The notes beneath the pieces were generated by a model that worked only from the letters and a program-made list of their open reading frames with translations, made no database searches and was not told the origin of the DNA. Below are positions 1 to 6,563 of a DNA stretch of 11,258 nucleotides, piece by piece. Numbering within the stretch: position 1 is the first letter of the stretch; each line of letters opens with the position of its first letter. The position numbers and the translations under genes are program-made. The stretch comes from Coriobacteriaceae bacterium (GTDB lineage Bacteria > Actinomycetota > Coriobacteriia > Coriobacteriales > Eggerthellaceae). The DNA is taken from the NCBI GenBank assembly GCA_015062635.1, contig SUUF01000011.1, positions 3,839 through 15,096 on the forward strand, written 5' to 3'.

Positions 1-84
1 CTGACAAACCCCTCCGGTGGTTTTGTCAGGTCGATAGGGGCCGATGGACCTGACAAACTCACCGGAGGGGTTTGTCAGGTCGAT
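1..84. repeat. pair of facing palindromic repeats (REP-like)
   Basis: Two copies of a roughly 30-base element face each other. Positions 1-29 match the reverse complement of 50-78 at 27 of 29 bases. Each copy is itself a hairpin. The right copy has perfect 12-bp arms, GACCTGACAAAC (47-58) and GTTTGTCAGGTC (70-81), around an 11-base loop. The left copy has 8-bp arms (1-8 and 22-29). Both are followed by the same TCGAT (31-35 and 80-84). The left copy may continue beyond the window edge. The arrangement resembles bacterial REP/BIME elements. It lies downstream of the minus-strand operon and outside any credible gene. Whether it is a dispersed family in this genome cannot be seen from one window. 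Confidence 0.75.
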
Positions 85-116
85 TGCGCGCGATTATTCG
101 CCCGGGGCAATGCAAC

Positions 117-155
117 GCGCCCACCCTCTTGCCGGGCGGGCGAGAGGGTGGGCGC
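117..155 (-). terminator. GC-rich stem-loop ending the signalling operon
   Basis: Perfect 13-bp inverted repeat, GCGCCCACCCTCT (117-129) against 143-155, with a 13-base loop. It starts about 43 bases past the stop codon of the last minus-strand gene (HPt). On that strand the bases after the stem are only mildly T-rich (TTGCATTG), so it is not a classic U-tract terminator. Position and strength still make transcription termination or 3'-end stabilisation the best reading. Confidence 0.6.
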
Positions 156-197
156 TTCGATTCAAGGGTGCGCTGGCGATGCTTCAACCGCCCATTG

Positions 198-530
198 CTA
201 GAGCGCGCAGAGCTTTTCCTTTTCCTCGAGAATCTTCGCGAGCAGCTCGGAGTAGTCCATTTCGGTGCCGGCGCGCAGCAGCTCGGTGATCTCCATCACC
301 GGCTCGAGGATCGGGGTGATGGCCAGGTTCGCGAGCACGCCCTTCAGCGCGTGGGCCGCCTCGAATCCCGCCTTCAGGTCGTTGGCGGCAATCGCCTGCT
401 CAAGCGCCGCGAAGCCGGCATCCTCCTTCACCATGCCCACCAGGCGCAGGTAGAACTCCTCGTTGCCCATGCACCGGCCAAGCCCTTCGTCGACATTCGC
501 CCCATAGGCCCTCAGGTCGTCAAGCGTCAT
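198..530 (-). CDS. HPt domain phosphotransfer protein
   Basis: A free-standing histidine phosphotransfer protein of 110 residues, about the size of a single HPt four-helix bundle. The phospho-accepting histidine sits in the motif AHALKGVLANL (His60 from the chosen start), matching the HPt consensus HxLKGxxxxL. The N-terminus (MTLDDLRAYGANVDEGLGR) is typical of small HPt proteins. Such proteins pass phosphoryl groups between receiver domains in multistep relays in the cytoplasm. An ATG nine bases upstream (539) is in frame, but the purine-rich AAAGG abuts it with no spacer. The same AAAGG lies 9 bases before the ATG at 530, so 530 is preferred. The gene follows the large receiver-GGDEF-EAL gene by 46 bases and is probably co-transcribed. 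Its likely partner is that protein's receiver domain; no histidine kinase is in the window. Confidence 0.88.
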   Translation of the reverse strand: MTLDDLRAYGANVDEGLGRCMGNEEFYLRLVGMVKEDAGFAALEQAIAANDLKAGFEAAHALKGVLANLAITPILEPVMEITELLRAGTEMDYSELLAKILEEKEKLCAL

Positions 531-554
531 GGTCTCCATCCTTTCTGGCGGTTC

Positions 555-577
555 GGCGCAGCCGGTCCCGGTGCGCC
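555..577 (-). other. intercistronic hairpin before the HPt gene
   Basis: The short gap between the large cyclase/phosphodiesterase gene and the HPt gene holds a hairpin. Outer arms GGCGCA (555-560) and TGCGCC (572-577) pair perfectly. An inner CCG/CGG pairs around a four-base loop, with one bulged base. It begins at the upstream gene's stop codon and ends about 24 bases before the HPt start codon at 530. There is no U-tract. It could act in mRNA processing, stability or partial termination, but such a short GC-rich inverted repeat could also arise by chance. Confidence 0.4.
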
Positions 578-3500
578 TACAGCCCCTTCATCCGTTGCTT
601 GTTCCAGTACATGGCCGTATTGGCCCGGTCGTACACCGCGGCCAGCGATTCGTCGGCGCCCGCCTCGTAGGTGGCCAGGCCGCCCGCGATGAGGATGCCG
701 CCGATCTGCCGGCTCATGCGGTTGTTGTCTTCCAGAAGCGTCATCAGCGACTCGCGGGCCACGTAATCGTTGCCCTGCAAGATGGCCACGAACTCATCGC
801 CGCCCACGCGGTAGACGGGGCTGTGCTTGAACACGTTGCACACGACCACGCAGGCGTCCTTGATGTATTGGTCGCCCGCGCGATTGCCCAGGGTCTCGTT
901 CACGCGCTTCAGGTCGTTGATGTCGCACACCGCCACGGCGAAGGGCTGCTGCTCGTCGCTTGCGATGGACTGGTTGATGCGCTGCTCGGTCTCGGAATAG
1001 GCATGCAGGCTCTTCACGCCCGTCAGCGAGTCGTGGTTCGCCTTGCGCATCGCCCGGGCGTGTTCCTGCTCGCGGCGGATCTGCGTGTTCACGTTGCTCA
1101 CGCCGATGACGATGTGGTGGTCGGCGCGGTTTTCCATGCGCGTCGCCTTCATGTGCACGTAGGTGGGTTCGCCGTCGAGTATCAGGCGGTATGTCAGCGT
1201 GAAGGTCTCGTCGCGCTCGAGCGACGACATCACCTTCTCTTTCGTGAACGCCTCGAGGAACATCGGGATGTCGTCGGGATGCACGACGCGCTTGATGTTC
1301 TCGCGGCTCAGGTTGAAGAAGTCGTCGCCGTTCGTCTCGATGTTCAGCTTCTTGTATTGCGGCGCCGAGCTGTACTCGATGAAGCTGTCGTTGTCGGTGT
1401 CGATGTAGTAGATGCTGAAGTAGTCCATGGCCAGCGCGTGCGCGATGCTCGCGTAGGTCACGGTCGCCTGCCGGATGGCCTCGGCCTTCTCCTCCTCGGT
1501 AATCTGCGCGTCGATGTTGCTCACGCCGATGATGATGTGGTCGCGCTTCGGCCCTTCGGCCCACACGACCTTCATGTTGTAATACAGGGGCTCGCCATCG
1601 ATGAGCAGGCGGTATACCAGCGTGTACACATAGCGTTCGCGCAGGGTTTCCAGCAGCGATTCCTTGTCAAGCGCCATCGCCACGCGGTTGCGGTCATCCT
1701 CGAAGATGACCTCCTTGATGTTCTTCTTGCATTCCTCGAAGAAGTTGGTGCCCGTGGTCTCGAGCTCGAGCCGGCGGTAGGCCCCATCGGTCTTGAATTC
1801 CATGTAGGTATCGGAATTGATGTCGATGTAGTAGATGCTCTCGACGTCGTGCGAAAGCGCCTGCGCGAGGCTGCTGAAATGCAGCTCGTTGGGATGCTCG
1901 CCCGAATCGAGGGCCTTCAGCTGCTCGTTCACGTTGGAAAGTCCGATGACGATGTGGTGGTTGTCGTGCGTGTACGCGCGCACGGCCTTCAACGTGTAGT
2001 ACATCGGCTCGCCATCGATCACCAGTCGGTAGGTCATCACGAAGGGATGCGAGCCGGCCAGCTGCGAGAGCAGCGTTTCCTTCTGCATGGAAAGCGCCAC
2101 GCGTTCCTGGTCGTCGGGGTACACCGTCAGCGGGACGCTGTGCAGGTAGTCTTCGAAGAAGTCGCCGCCGCTGCGCTCGATCTGCAGGTCTTCGTAGCAG
2201 CCTTCCGAGCTGAACTTCACGTAGTAGTTGTTCTCGGTGTCGATGTAGTACACCACCTCGAAGCCGCTCGACAGGGCGTGGGCGATCTTGCCCATCGACC
2301 CCTCCTTGCGCTCGGCGATGTAGTTGGAAGTCGAGGTGCGCTCGAGCGGCATGGTCGCCAGCTGCTCCTTGCGCTCCACCATGAACTTCTCGTATTCATC
2401 GGGCGGCACCGGGCGCGAGAAGTAGTAGCCCTGTACGAAGTCGCAGCCCATCGCCCGCAGCGCGAGCATCTGCTCTTCGGTCTCGACGCCCTCGGCGATG
2501 ACGGGCACCGAGAGGTAATCGGCGATGTCGATGATGACCTCGAGCATCTTCGTGTCCTTGCGCTGGCTGAACGCGTTGCGGATGAACTGCATGTCGAGCT
2601 TCAACGCGTCGATGGGCAGCGTCGAGATCATGTTCAGCGACGAATAGCCGGTGCCGAAGTCGTCCATCTCGATTTGGAAGCCGATCGCGCGCAGGTCGTT
2701 GACCGTCTCGATTATCTGCTCGGAATCCATCGTGTAGGCCGATTCGGTTATCTCGAGCAGGAATTCGTGGGTCGTGAGCCCGTTCTCCTTCAGCACGCCC
2801 TGCAGCGTGTCGATGAGGTGCGGGTCGTACATGTCGATGCGCGACACGTTCACCGACACCGGCACGACGAAGTCGAAGCGCTCCTTCCATTCGCGTATCT
2901 GCGCGGCGGCCGTGCTCCACACGTAATTGTCGAGCGCCTGGATGAGGCCGTTGTCCTCGAACAGCGGGATGAACACGCCCGGCGAGATCATGCCGAGCTC
3001 GGGGTGCTGCCAACGCACGAGCGCCTCGGCGCTCGCGAGCACGGGGATGTCGGGCTGCACGTCGAATTTCGGCTGGTAATACACCTGGAACTGGTGTTCG
3101 CGGATGGCGGTGGGGAAGTCCTCGATGAGCTGCTCGGCGTACAGTTCCTTCTCGCGCAGCGTGTCGTCGTAGATGCCGATGCGCCGCGTGAAGCTGCCCT
3201 GCACCATGTCGCAGGCCATCTTGGCGCGGTCGAAGCGGCGCTCGATCTCGAGGCTCTTGTCGACGTTGGCATACACGCCCATGCGCAAGCGGATGCGGTT
3301 CTCGTCGGCATCATCGCCGCCGAGGCCGATCGAGGCATGCTCGAGGATGGCGTTGTAGTCCTTGCCATGCGGGCAGTACACCATGAACGTGTCGGCTTCG
3401 CGACGGCAGACGATGCCGCCGGTATCGAGCACCATCTCGCGCACCGCCTCGCCGATGCGGCGCAGCACGGTGTCGCCATAGGCGTTGCCGAAGCGCTCGT

Positions 3501-4062
3501 TGATCATGTGGAAGTGGTTCACGTCGAGCACGATGGCATCCATGTCGAGGTTGCGGTGGTGCTGGTCGAACTGCTCGGCGTAGCGGTAGAAGTACTCGCG
3601 GTTGTACAGGCCGGTCAGCGTGTCGCGCTCGGTGGAGTTGATGATCTGGCGGTCTTCGGAAAGCTCGATCGTGCGCCTGATGCGCGCGAGGATGACGCCC
3701 GCCTGCGGGTAGGGCTTCGGGATGAAGTCGATGGCGCCGATGTTCAGGCTCTCGACCTCCGAGGTCTGGTCCGACGTGATGACGATGACCGGGATCTGCT
3801 GCGTTTCGGGGTCGGCCTTCACCTGGCGCAGCACGTCCATGCCGTTCATCACGGGCATCATCAAGTCGAGCAGCACGAGTGCGAGCGTGTGCTTGTTCTC
3901 GCGGATCTTATCGAGCGTCACCTGACCATTCTCGGCGAAAATCAGCTCGTAGTCGTCCTGTAGGATGCTGCGCAAGATCTCGCGGTTGATGGCCTCGTCG
4001 TCGGCGACGAGGATGAGTCGCTTGCCGTTTTCCGAGTGGAATCGTTCGTGGCTCTTCAACAT
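577..4062 (-). CDS. REC-GGDEF(degenerate)-EAL-PASx3-GGDEF cyclic di-GMP turnover protein
   Basis: A 1161-residue cytoplasmic signalling protein with no membrane segments. Residues 14-132 are a CheY-like receiver: acidic pair D21/D22, phospho-acceptor D66 in LLDLMMP, T96 and K116. Residues 145-300 are a GGDEF fold with DTLTGLYNR kept but the signature changed to EADTF (222-226), so it should not make c-di-GMP. Residues 310-560 are an EAL phosphodiesterase with the expected catalytic set: EAL (346-348), N405, E437, DDFGTG (467-472), K488, E524 and Q544. Three PAS-like repeats follow (about 591-715, 730-855, 873-995). A second GGDEF domain (1008-1161) has an intact GGDEF at 1087-1091 but no RxxD inhibition site. 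The protein probably both makes and breaks c-di-GMP, tuned by receiver phosphorylation and PAS inputs. An AGGAG lies 9 bases before the ATG. The gene sits 54 bases after the transporter-cyclase gene and before HPt. Confidence 0.93.
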   Translation of the reverse strand: MLKSHERFHSENGKRLILVADDEAINREILRSILQDDYELIFAENGQVTLDKIRENKHTLALVLLDLMMPVMNGMDVLRQVKADPETQQIPVIVITSDQTSEVESLNIGAIDFIPKPYPQAGVILARIRRTIELSEDRQIINSTERDTLTGLYNREYFYRYAEQFDQHHRNLDMDAIVLDVNHFHMINERFGNAYGDTVLRRIGEAVREMVLDTGGIVCRREADTFMVYCPHGKDYNAILEHASIGLGGDDADENRIRLRMGVYANVDKSLEIERRFDRAKMACDMVQGSFTRRIGIYDDTLREKELYAEQLIEDFPTAIREHQFQVYYQPKFDVQPDIPVLASAEALVRWQHPELGMISPGVFIPLFEDNGLIQALDNYVWSTAAAQIREWKERFDFVVPVSVNVSRIDMYDPHLIDTLQGVLKENGLTTHEFLLEITESAYTMDSEQIIETVNDLRAIGFQIEMDDFGTGYSSLNMISTLPIDALKLDMQFIRNAFSQRKDTKMLEVIIDIADYLSVPVIAEGVETEEQMLALRAMGCDFVQGYYFSRPVPPDEYEKFMVERKEQLATMPLERTSTSNYIAERKEGSMGKIAHALSSGFEVVYYIDTENNYYVKFSSEGCYEDLQIERSGGDFFEDYLHSVPLTVYPDDQERVALSMQKETLLSQLAGSHPFVMTYRLVIDGEPMYYTLKAVRAYTHDNHHIVIGLSNVNEQLKALDSGEHPNELHFSSLAQALSHDVESIYYIDINSDTYMEFKTDGAYRRLELETTGTNFFEECKKNIKEVIFEDDRNRVAMALDKESLLETLRERYVYTLVYRLLIDGEPLYYNMKVVWAEGPKRDHIIIGVSNIDAQITEEEKAEAIRQATVTYASIAHALAMDYFSIYYIDTDNDSFIEYSSAPQYKKLNIETNGDDFFNLSRENIKRVVHPDDIPMFLEAFTKEKVMSSLERDETFTLTYRLILDGEPTYVHMKATRMENRADHHIVIGVSNVNTQIRREQEHARAMRKANHDSLTGVKSLHAYSETEQRINQSIASDEQQPFAVAVCDINDLKRVNETLGNRAGDQYIKDACVVVCNVFKHSPVYRVGGDEFVAILQGNDYVARESLMTLLEDNNRMSRQIGGILIAGGLATYEAGADESLAAVYDRANTAMYWNKQRMKGL
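1078..2292 (-). repeat. three tandem PAS-like domain units inside the large gene
   Basis: At protein level three units of about 125 residues repeat in tandem (residues 591-715, 730-855, 873-995). Each has an opening (I/L)A(H/Q)AL, then YYID followed by an acidic stretch, then a FF pair (DFF or NFF), a V-x-x-x-D-D segment, TYRL or VYRL followed by IDGEP or LDGEP, and a closing HIVIG or HIIIG with (L/V)SN. The first and third units have PDD after the FF pair; the second has EDD. This is the usual shape of PAS sensory domains coupled to GGDEF enzymes. The ligand is not evident. Confidence 0.75.
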
Positions 4063-4116
4063 GATGTGCTTCTCCTGGGTTCGTACATGCCTTTGGGGTC
4101 GTTTCGGTTCCGATGG

Positions 4117-6327
4117 TCATCGGGTCCGGGCCCCCATTTCCTTCAGCTCTCGCTTCCTCTTATACATCAGGGCGTCCGCCCGTTCGAATACCGCGTGCAA
4201 GGTGGTGTCGGCGCCCGGCTCGTATTCCGCGAGGCCAGCCGACACGACAACTTCATCGTACGCGATATTTTCCTCGACGCGTAGGTTAATCTTCTGCATC
4301 AGCTCGTCCCGATGCTCGTAATCGCGCCCCGTGAGCACGGCGACGAACTCGTCGCCGCCGATGCGGAACACCGGGCTGTGCTGGAACACCTCGCACACGA
4401 GCAGGCTCGCCGAGCGGATGTAGTCGTCGCCCGCCTTGTGCCCCTGCGTGTCGTTCACGTATTTCAGGCCGTTCACGTCGCAGATGACGATGGCGAACGG
4501 GGTTTGGCTGCCGTCGGCGATGCGCCCGTCGGCCGCGGTCTCGTACTCCGAGAACGCGAGCTTGCTCTTCACGCCGGTGAGCGGGTCGGTGTTCGCGGCG
4601 TGGCGCACCTTGCCGAGCTCGGCTTCGTGGCGGCGCGCCCGCTTGCTCAGCACCGCGTAGTTGGTGAGCAGCACGCCAAGCGAGAGGGCGAACAGGGCCA
4701 CGACGACGACGATGCTGCGGGCGTTCGCGAGGCGAATGCCCTCGAGCGTGCTCGCCACGAATGCGTCGTCTATCACGGCGCCGGCTTCGGCGTAATGCTT
4801 CTGTATGTTGGCCACGGCATCGGCTGTCACGTTCATGTTGGTCTGGCTCATCCACACCAGCGAGACGAACAGGACGAGCGAGAGCAGGCCGACCCACACG
4901 ATGATGGAGCCGCCGAAGCGGTTCTCGCGTTCGTGCTGCAGCACCGCGCGGAACACGATGAAGCCCAAGATGGCCCATGCGACGAACAGGAAATACGTTT
5001 CGGAGGCCATCGACCCCGTGGTGAACAGGTTGGGGACGAGCAGGTACAACGCGATGGCCACCATCACCGCGAGGCCGGCGATGCCGGTGCGCTCTTCGAG
5101 CTTGTCGCCCCGGAACCTGGCCGTCTTCCACGTGCAGGCCGAAACGAATGCGTAGATGATGGTCGCGCCGAGGGTCGTGACGTCGACGATCCAACCGATG
5201 GCGGTGCGCCCGATGAACGGGATGAGGCACGAGACGCCCGCCGTGAACAGGATCGCCTTCCACGGGATGCCCTTGTCGTTGAGGTCGGCGAAGAACGCGG
5301 GGACGACGCGGTCGCGCCCGAGCGAGAAGAACAGCCTGCTGAGCGCGAGGATATTGCCGATGAAGCTCGTCGCGATGAGGCAGAACAGCGAGAGCATGAG
5401 CAGGGTGACGCCGCCTTGCCCCAGGTAGTGCTGCGCCGCATAGAACGGCGGCAGCCCCGTGAGGCCCGAAAGGTGGCCGGCGACCGAGACGTAGCGAAGC
5501 GACGTGCCGTATTCCGGCGGAAACGCCGAAACCGAGAGCAGGATGATGAACAGGTAGAGCAGGGTCGCCGTGACCACGGCGGCGACGAGCACCTTGAAGG
5601 CGCGGCTTACGGGGAAGGTGAATTCCTCGGCGCCGTGCGAGATGCTCTCGAAGCCGATGAAGGCCCACGGCGAGATGCAGGCGATGATGAGGATCTGCGA
5701 GAACTCGTTTTCATCGGGGACGAAGGCCGGCTCGATGGGGATGTCGAGGCCGAGCATCGCCGCGCCGAAGCACACCGTGATGCCGATGGTGAAGAACGCC
5801 ACCAGGGCGACCATGAGGTTGGCCGCGCCCTTCTTGAAGCGCGTGAGGAAGAGCCCGAAGATCGCGATGGCGCCGACCGAGAGGAGGATCTCGCCCAGGT
5901 AGATGTCGTATCCGAAGACGGTGTATAGGAAGCCCGTCTCGAACACCGGCCCGATGAATATGCGCGAGAACAGGGGCAGCGAGGTCGCATTCGCCCATAA
6001 GATGGCGAAGTAGGTGAGCATGAGGAACCAGGCGGCGAGGAAACCGTGGTCGTATCCGAACGTGTCGCGCGAATAGGCGTAGGCGCCGCCGGCATCGGGC
6101 GTGCAGTTCATCATGTAGTGGTAGTTGCGGCTTATCGTGATCATCACGATGGCGCCGATGGCAAGGCCGAGGGCGCTTCCCATCGGGCCGGCCTGCGAGA
6201 TGTAGGTGTTGCCGGTTACGACGACCGAGCCCCAGCCGATGCTGGTGCCCAATGCGAGCGCGCAGGCGGCAGTAGGCGAGAGGTACGGCGTGAGCGTGGA
6301 CTTCATGTTGACAGCTGGTCCGGCCAT
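4117..6327 (-). CDS. APC-family permease fused to a GGDEF diguanylate cyclase
   Basis: A 736-residue membrane protein. The first ~465 residues resemble amino-acid/polyamine permeases of the APC superfamily, with about twelve hydrophobic segments and a glycine-rich first helix (GTSIGWGSVVVTG). Two more helices (about 474-492 and 537-557) flank a ~45-residue loop predicted outside the cell. A short charged linker leads to a C-terminal GGDEF domain (about 580-736) with DPLTGVKS and intact GGDEF at 657-661, so it should make c-di-GMP from GTP in the cytoplasm. The position for an inhibitory RxxD site reads FQHS. An even helix count places both N-terminus and cyclase inside, as needed. A GTG 24 bases upstream (6351) is in frame but has no ribosome site. 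The ATG at 6327 follows AAAGGGG by 11 bases and is preferred. First gene of the minus-strand cluster. Substrate unknown; it may be a sensor rather than a working transporter. Confidence 0.92.
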   Translation of the reverse strand: MAGPAVNMKSTLTPYLSPTAACALALGTSIGWGSVVVTGNTYISQAGPMGSALGLAIGAIVMITISRNYHYMMNCTPDAGGAYAYSRDTFGYDHGFLAAWFLMLTYFAILWANATSLPLFSRIFIGPVFETGFLYTVFGYDIYLGEILLSVGAIAIFGLFLTRFKKGAANLMVALVAFFTIGITVCFGAAMLGLDIPIEPAFVPDENEFSQILIIACISPWAFIGFESISHGAEEFTFPVSRAFKVLVAAVVTATLLYLFIILLSVSAFPPEYGTSLRYVSVAGHLSGLTGLPPFYAAQHYLGQGGVTLLMLSLFCLIATSFIGNILALSRLFFSLGRDRVVPAFFADLNDKGIPWKAILFTAGVSCLIPFIGRTAIGWIVDVTTLGATIIYAFVSACTWKTARFRGDKLEERTGIAGLAVMVAIALYLLVPNLFTTGSMASETYFLFVAWAILGFIVFRAVLQHERENRFGGSIIVWVGLLSLVLFVSLVWMSQTNMNVTADAVANIQKHYAEAGAVIDDAFVASTLEGIRLANARSIVVVVALFALSLGVLLTNYAVLSKRARRHEAELGKVRHAANTDPLTGVKSKLAFSEYETAADGRIADGSQTPFAIVICDVNGLKYVNDTQGHKAGDDYIRSASLLVCEVFQHSPVFRIGGDEFVAVLTGRDYEHRDELMQKINLRVEENIAYDEVVVSAGLAEYEPGADTTLHAVFERADALMYKRKRELKEMGARTR

Positions 6328-6378
6328 CGCCGCGCGCACCCCTTTCCCCACCCGAGATTATCCGACGATGTACGCTCT

Positions 6379-6384
6379 ATTATA
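6379..6384 (-). promoter_or_regulatory. probable -10 element of the signalling operon
   Basis: A perfect TATAAT on the minus strand, about 52 bases upstream of the preferred ATG of the permease-cyclase gene. At the usual 16-18-base spacing no good -35 is seen (CATCGC at 17), so it may need an activator or be fortuitous. It lies in the divergent intergenic region. Confidence 0.45.
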
Positions 6385-6513
6385 GGCGATATGACGGTGG
6401 TGCGATGTTGCGACAACCAGGGGAATGCGTCGGAATGCGATGGGCCGTGGTTTATGGGCTTATCGCGTTTGGGAATCGGCGGCTGTTGCCCACGTGTTGC
6501 CATTCTGTCATTA

Positions 6514-6542
6514 TTGGTGTTTGCGTTTGCACTCTGTATAGG
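6514..6542 (+). promoter_or_regulatory. possible promoter of the polyprenyl synthase operon
   Basis: TTGGTG (6514-6519) and TATAGG (6537-6542) are separated by 17 bases, a moderate match to a housekeeping sigma promoter. Transcription would start near 6549, leaving a very short leader that contains the ribosome site GAAGGGA (6551-6557). Neither hexamer is strong. The stretch 6385-6513 between the divergent genes shows no other clear element. Confidence 0.35.
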
Positions 6543-6563
6543 CATGCGACGAAGGGATTTGCG

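Noticed and set aside
1..84. Start of a CRISPR array
   Set aside because: Only two copies, in opposite orientation, with a spacer under 25 bases and no cas genes.
529..3963. Open frame of 1144 codons on the plus strand, antisense to the large signalling gene
   Set aside because: The opposite strand encodes recognisable receiver, EAL, PAS and GGDEF domains. The plus-strand product is a His/Val/Arg/Leu-rich string without any known domain, an effect of high GC content and codon choice.
3908..4120. 70-codon frame whose ATG overlaps the TGA stop of the permease-cyclase (ATGA)
   Set aside because: The overlap looks like translational coupling, but the frame mostly runs inside the next gene out of frame and encodes an Arg-rich string. 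The large gene has its own AGGAG and ATG.
4312..5928. Open frame of 538 codons on the plus strand opposite the permease-cyclase gene
   Set aside because: Its product is dominated by Arg, Glu, Asp and Ala with no domain; it is the mirror of a clear membrane protein gene.
6405..6563. 53-codon N-terminal extension of the polyprenyl synthase from an upstream start
   Set aside because: No ribosome site, no family similarity, and it would cover the likely promoter; TTG at 6564 has a good site and gives the usual length.
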